Source: Avoscillospira_A sp052117125
Lineage (GTDB): Bacteria > Bacillota > Clostridia > Oscillospirales > Oscillospiraceae
Direction: 5' to 3'
Assembly: GCF_052117125.1 (NCBI RefSeq)
Contig: NZ_JBQKJT010000003.1
Span: 1-64,000 of the forward strand
DNA length: 64,000 bases
Part shown: one piece after another, positions 48,012 through 56,498 of the stretch
Numbering within the stretch: position 1 is the first letter of the stretch
How the letters are laid out: each line of letters begins with the position of its first letter
Notes under the pieces: model-generated
What the model was told of the DNA's origin: nothing
Databases searched by the model: none
Seen by the model: only the letters and a program-made list of their open reading frames with translations
Program-made: the position numbers and the translations under genes

Positions 48012-49355
48012 ATGTCTACGCCTGTGATCCCCGAGACCATCACGGTCCATCTCGGCTTACCCAACGACAAAACAGCGCCCAACGTGCGGGTCCCCTTTGT
48101 GGACTACATAAAAAATGTGGCATCCAGCGAGATTTACCCCACCTGGCCGGATGCGGCCCTGCGGGCCAACATTCTGGCGCAGATCTCCTTTGCATTGAAC
48201 CGGGTCTATACGGAGTGGTACCGAAGCCGGGGGTATGATTTCGACATCACCTCCACCACCCAGTATGACCAGAAATACATCCAAGGCCGGGAGATCTTTG
48301 AAAATATCGGCCAGATTGTCGATGAGATTTTCAACGACTACGTGGTGAGGCAGGGGACCGTGCAGCCCCTGTTCACCCAGTATTGCAACGGTACCACCGT
48401 CACCTGCGACGGCCTGAGCCAGTGGGGCACCGTGGATTTGGCGGAACAGGGACTGGTGCCCTATGAAATTTTGCAGCAGTTTTATGGCGACGATATCGGC
48501 ATTGTCCGGGACGCCCCCACGGGGCCGAATCTGCCGTCGTATCCCGGCAAGGCGCTGCGGTTGGGCGATGTGGGCGAGGAGGTGCGGACCATTCAGCGGC
48601 AGCTGAACCGCATCGCCCGGAACTATCCGGCCCTGGGCCAGGACCTGCCGCTCAATGGTATTTTCAGCGCCGCCACCGAAGAGATGGTGAAGAAATTTCA
48701 GCAGATTTTCAATCTCCAGGTGGACGGCGTTGTGGGCAAGGCCACCTGGTATCAGATCAAGGCCATCTACAATGCCGTCAAGGGATTGGGGGAATTGACC
48801 GGCGAGGGTCTCACCATCGACGAGATCGACCGGATTTTCTCCAAGGTCCTGCGCCGGGGCGACACCGGCGATCCCGTGCGGACCATACAATATTATCTGT
48901 CGGTGCTGGCGTTCTTTGACGACACCTTGCCGCAGATCGTCATTGACGGTATTTTTGGCGAGGCCACGGAACAGGCCGTCCGCACGTTCCAGCAGCAGCA
49001 GGGATTGACTGTGGACGGCATCGTGGGCCGGAACACCTGGGATGCCCTGACCAAGGCCTACAATCAGCTGCGCGCGTCCCTGCCGGAACAATATCTCAAC
49101 GCTTCCGACGAGATCTATCCAGGCAAATTTTTGACGCCGGGCCAGGAGGGACCGGAGGTGGCCAGCTTGCAGCGGCTGCTGCGGCGGGCCGCCCTCAATG
49201 TGACCTTTATCCCGGCGGTGACGGAAAACGGCGTCTATGACGCCGCCACCGAGGCCGCCGTCAAATCGGTGCAGGAACGGACGGATCTGGAGGTGACGGG
49301 CATTACAGGTCCTCTGACCTGGGCGGCCATTGCCGCCATTGCCCAGGGGCTATAA
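48012..49355 (+). CDS. SpoIID-like/peptidoglycan-binding protein with three PGB domains
   Basis: 447 residues. The N-terminal part (about 25-130: VPFVDYIKNVASSEIYPTWP, LAQISFALNRVYTEWY, TTQYDQKYI) resembles the SpoIID/LytB domain of cortex and septum hydrolase activators. Three peptidoglycan-binding type-1 repeats follow (about 175-245, 275-345, 370-445), each with NGIF/DGIFG and a TWxx end. There is no signal peptide. The gene pair and its promoter-like element suggest a spore-cortex or coat role in the mother cell. Confidence 0.75.
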   Translation: MSTPVIPETITVHLGLPNDKTAPNVRVPFVDYIKNVASSEIYPTWPDAALRANILAQISFALNRVYTEWYRSRGYDFDITSTTQYDQKYIQGREIFENIGQIVDEIFNDYVVRQGTVQPLFTQYCNGTTVTCDGLSQWGTVDLAEQGLVPYEILQQFYGDDIGIVRDAPTGPNLPSYPGKALRLGDVGEEVRTIQRQLNRIARNYPALGQDLPLNGIFSAATEEMVKKFQQIFNLQVDGVVGKATWYQIKAIYNAVKGLGELTGEGLTIDEIDRIFSKVLRRGDTGDPVRTIQYYLSVLAFFDDTLPQIVIDGIFGEATEQAVRTFQQQQGLTVDGIVGRNTWDALTKAYNQLRASLPEQYLNASDEIYPGKFLTPGQEGPEVASLQRLLRRAALNVTFIPAVTENGVYDAATEAAVKSVQERTDLEVTGITGPLTWAAIAAIAQGL

Positions 49356-49368
49356 GCCCCCAACAGCA

Positions 49369-49400
49369 ACAAGCCCACCGGCCGCCGCCGGTGGGCTTGT
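49369..49400. terminator. Hairpin between the PGB protein and araR
   Basis: ACAAGCCCACCGGC pairs with 49387-49400. There is no long T tract, but it lies between convergent genes. Confidence 0.75.
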
Positions 49401-49413
49401 ATGGTGGTGACAC

Positions 49414-50487
49414 TTAGCCGCTCTGCCGGGAAACCAGCTGCCAGGGAATCACCTGGGACTGGCAGGGCTGGCCCTGCATCAGCCGCATCAGCAGATCGGC
49501 GGCCATGTGTCCGGCGTTCTGCTGGCCATGGGACAGAGAGGTGACGGGAACCGGGGAAATGTCGCAGTAGGGGCTGTCGTCAAAGCTGACCACAGCCAGG
49601 TCCTCCGGTACCCGGACGCCCCGTTTCAGCAGCATGGAGATCAGCCGTGCCGCAATTTCGTCGTTGTAACAGACCAGCGCCGTACAGTGCTTGAATGTAT
49701 TGGTGATGTACTGACAGTATTGGTCGTCGTTGAGCAGCCGTTCCCGGTGCTCGGTGTTGTACCAAAAAATATGACGGTCCTCCAGAGGCAGGCCCAAGTC
49801 CCGCATGGCCTCCACATAACCGGCGTACCGCTCCACGCCCTGCATATCATCGTTTTTAAAGAACCCACCGATGGCGGTGTGGCCCTTTTTGTGGAGGTAT
49901 TCCACCAGCTGGCGGCCGCCGCCCCGGTTGTCATCCATGACGGACACGGCGCTTTCCTTCAATTCCTGATAGACGCCGTGCATAAAGACCAGGGGAACGC
50001 CCTGCCGGCGCAGCTGCTCGTACAGGTCCAGATTGGGAGAGGGCAGGCCGGTCTTGGTGCCCTCCACCAGAATGCCGTCGGGCAGATCGCCCTCCAGCAG
50101 CGTCTGTAAGATCCGGCGCTCATTGCCGATGTGGTTTTGCGTGGCGAAGAGGGTGGGGGCGCCGTTGTTGGCGGCCAGCACCGTTTCAATCTCCCGCAGA
50201 ATATTGGGGAAAATATAGTTGCTGATATAGGTGGTGACGACGGCCACGGTTCGCCGGGGGCTGGCTGCCGGGCTGGGGTTGGCCAGAATGTGGGAACCGC
50301 TGCCCTGCCGCCGTTCAATGAGTCCCTCACTGACCAGCAGGCTCAGGGCCTGCCGTACGGTCTGACGGCTCATGTGGAATTGTGCACAGAGTTCGTATTC
50401 CGTAGGCAGCAGCATGGTGTCCCGATAGCGGCCGCTGCGAATTTCCTCCCGCAGCGTACCGGCCACCAACTGATATTTTGGTTGCAT
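49414..50487 (-). CDS. araR: Arabinose-type repressor (GntR head, LacI-like sensor)
   Basis: 357 residues from ATG 50487 (AAGGAG upstream). Residues 1-72 are a GntR winged helix (YQLVAGTLREEIRSGRY, FHMSRQTVRQALSLLVSEGLIERRQGSGSHI). Residues 80-350 form a LacI-type sugar-binding domain (VAVVTTYISNYIFPNILREIE, ALVCYNDEIAARLISML, VVSFDDSPYC). This fusion is the hallmark of AraR, which leaves its operators when L-arabinose binds. It is divergent from the arabinose operon and should control it and itself. Confidence 0.9.
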   Translation of the reverse strand: MQPKYQLVAGTLREEIRSGRYRDTMLLPTEYELCAQFHMSRQTVRQALSLLVSEGLIERRQGSGSHILANPSPAASPRRTVAVVTTYISNYIFPNILREIETVLAANNGAPTLFATQNHIGNERRILQTLLEGDLPDGILVEGTKTGLPSPNLDLYEQLRRQGVPLVFMHGVYQELKESAVSVMDDNRGGGRQLVEYLHKKGHTAIGGFFKNDDMQGVERYAGYVEAMRDLGLPLEDRHIFWYNTEHRERLLNDDQYCQYITNTFKHCTALVCYNDEIAARLISMLLKRGVRVPEDLAVVSFDDSPYCDISPVPVTSLSHGQQNAGHMAADLLMRLMQGQPCQSQVIPWQLVSRQSG

Positions 50488-50563
50488 AGGCTCGGATTCT
50501 CCTTGTTGGTATATCCGTGCTGCCGGATGCGGCGGCACACGGACGTGCTCCATTCTGTGACCA

Positions 50564-50592
50564 AGCATATCACACTTGTAGTATGATGGCAA
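50564..50592 (-). promoter_or_regulatory. Promoter of araR
   Basis: On the minus strand TTGCCA (50587-50592), 17 bp, TATGCT (50564-50569). Confidence 0.65.
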
Positions 50593-50602
50593 GAAAAATA
50601 AT

Positions 50603-50618
50603 ATTTGTACCATACAAT
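50603..50618. promoter_or_regulatory. AraR-operator-like dyad near the araR promoter
   Basis: ATTTGTACCATACAAT contains TTGTA and TACAA three bases apart. The Bacillus AraR box is close to ATTTGTACGTACAAAT (two bases apart). It is placed just upstream of the araR -35 box. Confidence 0.55.
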
Positions 50619-50689
50619 AAGGTCGAAACTGGAAATGAACTGGGAGAGGTTATGGAAGAACACCGTCGGAACCGCCGGAAATCCTGCGA

Positions 50690-50705
50690 GAGAGACCGTA
50701 CAAAT
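50690..50705. promoter_or_regulatory. AraR-operator-like half-site
   Basis: The right half (CCGTACAAAT) matches the AraR box fully; the left half is poor. Confidence 0.4.
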
Positions 50706-50879
50706 TTATTTTAAAGCGAACAAAATACAGTCCAAATTTACCGACTGTGCACTATGACCAAACAGAAAAAACAGACAAAATTGAAAAAATGTTGCAATAA
50801 CTTTTAAAAAACTGTTAACAGGCCAAGTTTTTTTTAAAAAATCGGAAGAATTGCTTTTCTAAAGCAAAGTGTCAAAATT

Positions 50880-50895
50880 TTTGTATTGTTACAAA
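50880..50895. promoter_or_regulatory. AraR-operator-like dyad
   Basis: TTTGTA and TACAAA form a perfect dyad with four bases between (50880-50895), 32 bp before the -35 box. The remainder of 50619-50879 is AT-rich without other clear signals. Confidence 0.4.
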
Positions 50896-50908
50896 CTGAG
50901 AAACATAA

Positions 50909-50924
50909 AATTGTCCGTACCTCT
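50909..50924. promoter_or_regulatory. AraR-operator-like site abutting the arabinose promoter
   Basis: AATTGTCCGTACCTCT agrees with the AraR box over its left half and centre and ends two bases before the -35 hexamer, a good position for repression. Confidence 0.5.
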
Positions 50925-50926
50925 TA

Positions 50927-50954
50927 TTGACATTTGCAAGGAAAAGCGTATACT
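50927..50954 (+). promoter_or_regulatory. Promoter of the arabinose operon
   Basis: TTGACA (50927-50932), 16 bp, TATACT (50949-50954). The leader to 51037 includes a GGCCGG/CCGGCC stem. Confidence 0.8.
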
Positions 50955-51037
50955 AAGAACCATCAAACGGCCGGATGCATCGGGGGTGACTACCCGAAAG
51001 AGCCGCCGGCCAATCATGAAATGGAGGAAAATTCATC

Positions 51038-52159
51038 ATGAAGAAATTTGTTGCTCTGCTTCTTGCTCTGATGATGGTACTTGCCATGGGCGCTTGCAGC
51101 TCCAACGGCACCACCACCGAGACCCCCAACGACACCGCCGCTACGGATGACGCAGCTACCACTGACGACGCTGCCACCACCGATGACGCTGCCACGGAGG
51201 ACACCGGCGCTGCCGATGGCGAGCTGATCAAGGTTGGCTTCGCTCAGGTTGGCCACGAGTCCGACTGGCGTACTGCTTCCACCAAGTCCGCTCAGGACGT
51301 CTTCACCGCTGAGAACGGCTATGAGCTGTCCTTCGTCGACTGCGACAACGATTCCGCTGTGCAGCTGGACGCCGTCCGTAACTTCATCCAGCAGGGTATG
51401 GACTACATCATCATCGACCCCATCGTTGCCACCGGCTGGGACACCGTTCTGACCGAGTGTGAGGACGAGGGCATTCCCGTCATCGTCATCGACCGTACCG
51501 TCGACGACTCCGACAAGTACGTTTCCTGGGTCGGCTCCAACTTCAAGACTGAGGGCCTGGCCTGCGGCGAGTGGCTGAAGGCCTACGCTGCCGCACAGGG
51601 CATCACCGAGATCAACGCTCTGGTCATCGAGGGTTCCACCGGCGCTTCCGCTACCATCGGCCGTACCGAGGGCTTCAAGGAAATCGCTGACCGCGAGGGC
51701 TGGACCATTCTCGACTCCCAGAACGGTGACTTCACCGAGGCCGGCGGCCAGGAAGTCATGGAGTCCTACTGCCAGAGCTACAAGGGCCAGTTCAACGTTG
51801 TGATCTGCCAGAACGATAACGAGGCTTACGGCGCTATGACCGCCATGGATCAGGCCGGTGTCACCTACGGTGTCGGCGGCGACGTCATTCTGGTTTCCTT
51901 CGACGCCAACAAGGCTGCCCTGCAGCTGGTGCTGGACGGCAAGATCAACGCCAACTTCGAGTGCAACCCCATGGCTGCTCCCGACGTAGACGCCATCATC
52001 AAGCAGCTGGAGGCCGGCGAGACCCCCGAGAAGGAAGTCTACATGAACGAGTCCTGGTTTGTTGCTGAGGACGTGGCCGGTGAGACCATCACCGTCGACG
52101 GTCAGGAGCAGGCTCTGGTTCTGATGACCCAGGAGGTCCTGGACGCTCGCCCCTACTAA
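51038..52159 (+). CDS. Sugar ABC transporter substrate-binding lipoprotein (YtfQ-type)
   Basis: 373 residues. Lipoprotein signal with lipobox ending AMGAC (about Cys 21), then an acidic Thr/Asp/Ala linker to about 62 and a two-lobed sugar-binding domain. VGFAQVGHESDWRTA, DPIVATGWDTVL and GDFTEAGGQEVMES match the E. coli galactofuranose-binding YtfQ closely in pattern. Lipid-anchored outside, it hands a sugar to the permeases downstream. The operon predicts L-arabinose, perhaps in the furanose form. Confidence 0.9.
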   Translation: MKKFVALLLALMMVLAMGACSSNGTTTETPNDTAATDDAATTDDAATTDDAATEDTGAADGELIKVGFAQVGHESDWRTASTKSAQDVFTAENGYELSFVDCDNDSAVQLDAVRNFIQQGMDYIIIDPIVATGWDTVLTECEDEGIPVIVIDRTVDDSDKYVSWVGSNFKTEGLACGEWLKAYAAAQGITEINALVIEGSTGASATIGRTEGFKEIADREGWTILDSQNGDFTEAGGQEVMESYCQSYKGQFNVVICQNDNEAYGAMTAMDQAGVTYGVGGDVILVSFDANKAALQLVLDGKINANFECNPMAAPDVDAIIKQLEAGETPEKEVYMNESWFVAEDVAGETITVDGQEQALVLMTQEVLDARPY

Positions 52160-52192
52160 TTCTTTCAAATATCCCTAAATCGTGTTATACCC

Positions 52193-52229
52193 AGGGGAGG
52201 AACCCGGCGTTTCCCGGGGTCCTCCCCTT
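52193..52229 (+). terminator. Partial terminator between binding-protein and ATPase genes
   Basis: AGGGGAGG and CCTCCCCT with inner pairing, then TTCAAATTTT. Such hairpins let the binding protein be made in excess over the rest of the transporter. Confidence 0.65.
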
Positions 52230-52253
52230 CAAATTTTGTAGAGGTGATCCGTT

Positions 52254-53771
52254 TTGGAAAACAACATTGTTTTGACCGCCCGCGGGATCTGTATGACCTT
52301 CCCCGGCGTCAAGGCCCTGGACAATGTGGACTTTACCCTACGCAAGGGTGAAATCCATGCCCTCATGGGTGAAAATGGCGCCGGTAAGTCCACCCTCATC
52401 AAGTGCCTCACCGGCATCAACGATTTTGAGGCCGGCGAGATCCGCGTGGACGGCGTGGACGGCCCGGTAAAGAACCGCTCTACTCTGGACGCCCAGCGGG
52501 TCGGTATCTCTACCGTGTATCAGGAAGTCAATCTCTGTCCCAACCTCAGCGTTGCTGAAAACCTGTACATCGGCCGCGAGCCCATGACAGCGCTCCATAC
52601 CATCAATCGCCGGGCCATGTTCAAGCGGGCCGACGAGCTGGTAAAACGTCTCGACATCCATGTGGATATCACCCAAAACCTGGAAAATTACTCTCTAGCT
52701 ATCCAACAGATGATTGCCATCGCCCGCGCGGTGGACATGAACTGCAAGGTGCTGATTCTCGACGAGCCCACCTCCTCCCTGGATGACGGCGAGGTGGAGA
52801 AGCTCTTTAATATGATGCGCACCCTCAAGGAGCAGGGAGTTGGTATAGTATTTGTCACCCACTTTCTGGAGCAGGTCTACGCCGTCTGCGACCGGATTAC
52901 GGTTCTGCGCAACGGTACGCTGGTGGGTGAGTATCCCATCGCCGACCTGCCCCGTCTGGAACTGGTCTCCGCCATGATGGGCAAGGACTTCGACGATCTG
53001 GTGGACATCCGTCCCGAGGGATACAACGACCGCACCTTCGACCAGCCGGAAATCGAGGCCCGGGGCATGAGCCACCGGGGTACCATCAAGCCCTTCGATC
53101 TGGATATCCGCAAAGGCGAGGTCGTGGGTCTCACCGGTCTGCTGGGTTCCGGCCGCAGTGAGTTGGCCCGCGTCATCTACGGCGCCGACAAGAACCAGAC
53201 CGGCACCTTGAAGGTGGGCGGCAAGGAAGTCAAGATCAACCAGCCCATCGACGCCATGAACCTGGGCATGGGCCTGCTGCCCGACGACCGCAAGGCCGAG
53301 GGCATCATCGGTGATCTGTCCGTCCGGGAGAACATTATCCTGGCCATGCAGGCCAAGCGCGGTATGTTCCGTCTGATCCCCCGGGCCAAGCAGGAGGAAA
53401 TCGCCGATCACTACATCCAGCTGCTGCAAATCAAGACCGCCAGCCGCGAGACGCCCATCAAGCAGCTGTCCGGCGGCAACCAGCAGAAGGCCATTCTGGG
53501 CCGCTGGCTGGCCACCGACCCCGATTTCCTGATTCTGGACGAGCCCACCCGCGGCATCGACGTGGGCACCAAGACGGAAATCCAGAAGCTCATTATCAAA
53601 CTGGCCCAGGAGGGCAAGAGCATCCTGTTCATCTCCTCGGAAATCGAGGAAATGATCCGTACCTGTAACCGGATGGCCGTCCTCCGCGACGGCGCCAAGG
53701 TCGGCGAGCTGGACGGCGAGCTGACGCAGGAGCGCGTGATGAAAGCCATTGCAGGAGGTAGCAAAGTTTGA
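52254..53771 (+). CDS. Sugar ABC transporter ATP-binding protein (double ATPase)
   Basis: 505 residues from TTG 52254 (GAGGTG upstream). It has two ABC domains in one chain. The first has Walker A GENGAGKSTLIK and LDEPTSSLDDGE. The second has a changed P-loop (GLLGSGRSELARVIYG), signature LSGGNQQKAILGRWLA and LDEPTRGIDVGTK. This is the monosaccharide class (AraG/RbsA/YtfR). It powers uptake with the two permeases below. Confidence 0.95.
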   Translation: MENNIVLTARGICMTFPGVKALDNVDFTLRKGEIHALMGENGAGKSTLIKCLTGINDFEAGEIRVDGVDGPVKNRSTLDAQRVGISTVYQEVNLCPNLSVAENLYIGREPMTALHTINRRAMFKRADELVKRLDIHVDITQNLENYSLAIQQMIAIARAVDMNCKVLILDEPTSSLDDGEVEKLFNMMRTLKEQGVGIVFVTHFLEQVYAVCDRITVLRNGTLVGEYPIADLPRLELVSAMMGKDFDDLVDIRPEGYNDRTFDQPEIEARGMSHRGTIKPFDLDIRKGEVVGLTGLLGSGRSELARVIYGADKNQTGTLKVGGKEVKINQPIDAMNLGMGLLPDDRKAEGIIGDLSVRENIILAMQAKRGMFRLIPRAKQEEIADHYIQLLQIKTASRETPIKQLSGGNQQKAILGRWLATDPDFLILDEPTRGIDVGTKTEIQKLIIKLAQEGKSILFISSEIEEMIRTCNRMAVLRDGAKVGELDGELTQERVMKAIAGGSKV

Positions 53772-53863
53772 AACAAAGCGATAGCCGAAGCAGAAGGAAA
53801 AAGGGCGCAAAAACACAGCCGCAGGGACTGCGGGAAAAAACGATATGGAAGAGGGTCTCAACC
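53768..53863 (+). pseudogene. Possible original start of the first permease gene, cut off by the IS
   Basis: TTG 53768 overlaps the ATPase stop as TTGA, a typical coupling. The frame reads a basic 31-residue peptide (KQSDSRSRRKKGAKTQPQ, then LREKTIWKR) and stops at 53861-53863, near the IS left end. It looks like the cytoplasmic head of a permease. If so, the present permease starts at a later internal ATG. Confidence 0.45.
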
Positions 53864-55117
53864 TGACTCGACGGCCAGTTCGTCCTTGAAAATATAGCCC
53901 CGCTTGCGAAGTAGAGCCAGGCCCTCCGCCTTGGAAATAACAACGGAATGCTCCGTCAGCTTGTCGGCAAGATAACCCTTTGCGGAATAAGGCTCCAGCT
54001 TGGACAGGACGTTCCAGATAGCGGTCAGAAGCATCCGGCATACAGCGATAATCGCTTTCTTGTGCCCACGGCGGGCTTTGATTCTGCGGTAGCGTTCCCT
54101 GCATTCAGGGTGCCTGTCGGATTTTATGACGGCATTTGCTATTTGAACCAGCAGAGGCTTCAAATAGCAGCCAGCTCTGGAGATTCGTGTGGACTTCACT
54201 TTCTTATTGCTCTGGTCATTTCGAGGACAGCATCCAGCCCAGGAAGCCAGGTGCTTTGCAGAGGGAAATACCGACATATCAACGCCGATCTCGGAGATAA
54301 GGGCCACAGCCGTCAGCGGAGCGGCGGCAAAGCCAGGAACCGTGCGGATCAATTCCAACTGGTAAGGATAGGGCTCAGCAAGCCGGAGGATTTCAGCTTC
54401 GATACGCTCCCTGTGCGCATTCAGTTGGTCGATGTGCAGCAGGCATTCCTTGAGTTTGGCTGCCTGTTCACGGGATACCACCCCGTCCACAGCAGCTTGG
54501 ATTTCCTCAACAGGATGCTTGCAGCGCCGGTGGATAAACGGAGTCACATCAAACTGCTCACCAGGATGCTCCAAAATGTACTGGATAATGGAGCGTGAGG
54601 ATTTTCCAAACACGTCAGAAAACACATCATCCAGCTTCAGATTGGAAACGGTGAGGCAGTTTTGGGCGCGGTTCTTCTCTCCGGTCAGCATATTGGTGAG
54701 CTTCACACGGTAGCGCATCAGGTCACGGAGCTGGCGGATGTCCGGCGGTGGGATAAAGCTGGGCTTGACCATGCCGCACATATACAGGTCGCAGATCCAC
54801 TTGGCGTCCTTGCGGTCGGTTTTGTTGCCCTTCTGCGGTTTCGTGTATTTCGGGTGCGCCAAGGTGACCCAACAGGTCTTTTCAAGGATATTGAATACAG
54901 GAATCCAGTATTTCCCTGTGGATTCCATGCAGACATCCGAGCAGGAGTATTTCGCAAGCCAGTCAGCCAGATCCCTCAGTCCGTTGGAAAACGAGGAAAA
55001 GCGAGCCTGCTTGTACTCTGTCCGGCCATTGGAATCCGTGATACCGATACAGGCAAATATCCAGGTTTTGTGAATGTCCAGTCCACAGCAGTTTTTGCGG
55101 AGAATTTTGAAAGCCAT
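53858..55117 (-). CDS. IS110-family transposase/recombinase
   Basis: 419 residues from ATG 55117 (GGAGGGAGG upstream). The N-terminal DEDD nuclease-like domain shows GLDIHKTWIFACI (Asp), CMESTGKYWIPV (Glu) and KTDRKDAKWICD (Asp, Asp). The central part is helical. The C-terminal Transposase_20 domain contains IRTVPGFAAAPLTAVALISEIG and FPSAKHLASWAG with the conserved serine region. It appears intact and may be active. Enzymes of this family use a bridge RNA from the element's own non-coding end to choose target and donor DNA. Confidence 0.94.
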   Translation of the reverse strand: MAFKILRKNCCGLDIHKTWIFACIGITDSNGRTEYKQARFSSFSNGLRDLADWLAKYSCSDVCMESTGKYWIPVFNILEKTCWVTLAHPKYTKPQKGNKTDRKDAKWICDLYMCGMVKPSFIPPPDIRQLRDLMRYRVKLTNMLTGEKNRAQNCLTVSNLKLDDVFSDVFGKSSRSIIQYILEHPGEQFDVTPFIHRRCKHPVEEIQAAVDGVVSREQAAKLKECLLHIDQLNAHRERIEAEILRLAEPYPYQLELIRTVPGFAAAPLTAVALISEIGVDMSVFPSAKHLASWAGCCPRNDQSNKKVKSTRISRAGCYLKPLLVQIANAVIKSDRHPECRERYRRIKARRGHKKAIIAVCRMLLTAIWNVLSKLEPYSAKGYLADKLTEHSVVISKAEGLALLRKRGYIFKDELAVESG

Positions 55118-55139
55118 TTGCCTCCCTCCAGACACAGTG

Positions 55140-55300
55140 TTTGGGGAGGTTCGGCAGGGACTGGCCACCCGGCAAAATCGAGTCGATTTGAAAGAGATAA
55201 GTTTACGGGCTGCTGTCATGCGCCATTCGTTGATGCCTTAACGGGTGGCCGAACCATATAGAAATGCGGGGTTGCCGTTATACAGCCCCGCCACTCACCT
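55140..55300 (-). ncRNA. Candidate IS110 bridge RNA
   Basis: The flank upstream of the transposase folds strongly. GGTTCGG (55150-55156) can pair with CCGAACC (55249-55255), and GGCCACCCG (55164-55172) with CGGGTGGCC (55242-55250), as alternatives. A further stem GCGGGG/CCCCGC lies at 55266-55291. In IS110-group elements a bridge RNA with two internal loops is encoded here. The exact ends and loops were not determined. Confidence 0.45.
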
Positions 55301-55421
55301 CCACGGTCTCTGTAGTATACCGAGCACTCCCGTGAACAGTATAGCAAACATCAATTTCAGGCGAAAGCACCTGCGTTTCATAACCCCGTCGGTGCCTTTC
55401 GCAGAAAGGCGGATTATAGGA

Positions 55422-56498
55422 ATGAACACCTTACGAAAAGCCACACGGCAGCAGCTGTTTCTGCCCATCGTGTGCGTCATCCTGGTGCTGGCCGTCAATA
55501 TGTTCTATGACGCAGCCCGTGGCGCAGGCATCTTCAACTTCTTTCACATCTATATTCAGAACGACCTGCTGCAGGGCCGTCTGATTAACATTCTCAACCG
55601 CGGCAGTGAGGTGGCCATCCTGGCCATCGGCATGACCCTGGTGGTGTCGGCCTCCTCCGGTACCGATATTTCCGTGGGCTCGGTCATGAGCCTCTGCGCT
55701 TCCTTCTGCTGCATGCTCATCGCCGGTTTCGGCGTGTCCAGCGTGGAGAGCGCCGACCAGTTTGCCATGCCCATCGTGGTGGGCCTCATCGGCGCCCTGG
55801 CTATGGGCGTTCTGTGCGGCATCTTCAATGGTTCCCTGGTGGCCTATCTGGGCATTCAGCCCATGGTGGCGACGCTGATCCTCTGGTCCGCCGCCCGCGC
55901 CATCGGCCTGCTGCTGTGCAACAACCTGATCGTCTATATCCGCGTGCCGGAGTTCGGCATCTACGGCGGCTACATCGGCTGCGTGCCCACGCCCATCATC
56001 ATTGCCGCCGCCTGTGTGCTGGTGGTGTCCCTGGTGCTGAAAAAGACGGCCATGGGCCTGTACATCCAGTCTGTAGGCATCAACAAGAAGGCCAGCCGCA
56101 TTGCCGGTCTGAATTCCCGCAAGATCATCTTCATCTGCTACCTGCTCTGCGGCCTCTGCGCCGGTATTGCCGGTATCGTGGCCTCCAGCCGTATCACCAG
56201 CGCCGACTCCAACAACATCGGCCTGAACATGGAACTGGATGCCATTCTGGCCGTGGCCCTGGGCGGCAACAGCCTGGGCGGCGGTAAGTTCAACCTGGCC
56301 GGCTCCATCATCGGCGCCTACACCATCCAGGCCATCACCACCACCATGTATAACCTGGGCGTGTCCACAGAGGTTACCCCTGTGTTCAAGGCCATCATCG
56401 TCATTCTCATCGTCGCCATCCAGGCGCCCCCCGTCAAGGCCTGGTTCAAGAAGCACAGCGCAGCCAAGGCTGCCAAGAAGGAGGTGGCCCGCGTATGA
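55422..56498 (+). CDS. Sugar ABC transporter permease 1 (YtfT-type)
   Basis: 358 residues from ATG 55422. Eight to ten membrane helices, with the BPD_transp_2 pattern GMTLVVSASSGTDISVGSVMSL and ALGGNSLGGGKFNLAGSIIGAY. The upstream hairpin GCCTTTC/GAAAGGC (55394-55410) partly hides the AAAGGCGG ribosome site. The IS lies directly upstream, so transcription must pass it or start within it, and the N-terminus may be shortened. It pairs with the next permease, overlapping by four bases. Confidence 0.9.
   Translation: MNTLRKATRQQLFLPIVCVILVLAVNMFYDAARGAGIFNFFHIYIQNDLLQGRLINILNRGSEVAILAIGMTLVVSASSGTDISVGSVMSLCASFCCMLIAGFGVSSVESADQFAMPIVVGLIGALAMGVLCGIFNGSLVAYLGIQPMVATLILWSAARAIGLLLCNNLIVYIRVPEFGIYGGYIGCVPTPIIIAAACVLVVSLVLKKTAMGLYIQSVGINKKASRIAGLNSRKIIFICYLLCGLCAGIAGIVASSRITSADSNNIGLNMELDAILAVALGGNSLGGGKFNLAGSIIGAYTIQAITTTMYNLGVSTEVTPVFKAIIVILIVAIQAPPVKAWFKKHSAAKAAKKEVARV

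Larger units (their letters stand above)
53835..55421 (-). mobile_element. IS110-family insertion sequence
   Basis: One transposase gene plus a non-coding 5' flank, inserted between the ATPase and the first permease gene of the arabinose operon. IS110 elements lack clear terminal inverted repeats and target duplications, so the ends given are approximate. The length (about 1.5 kb) is usual. Confidence 0.8.
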
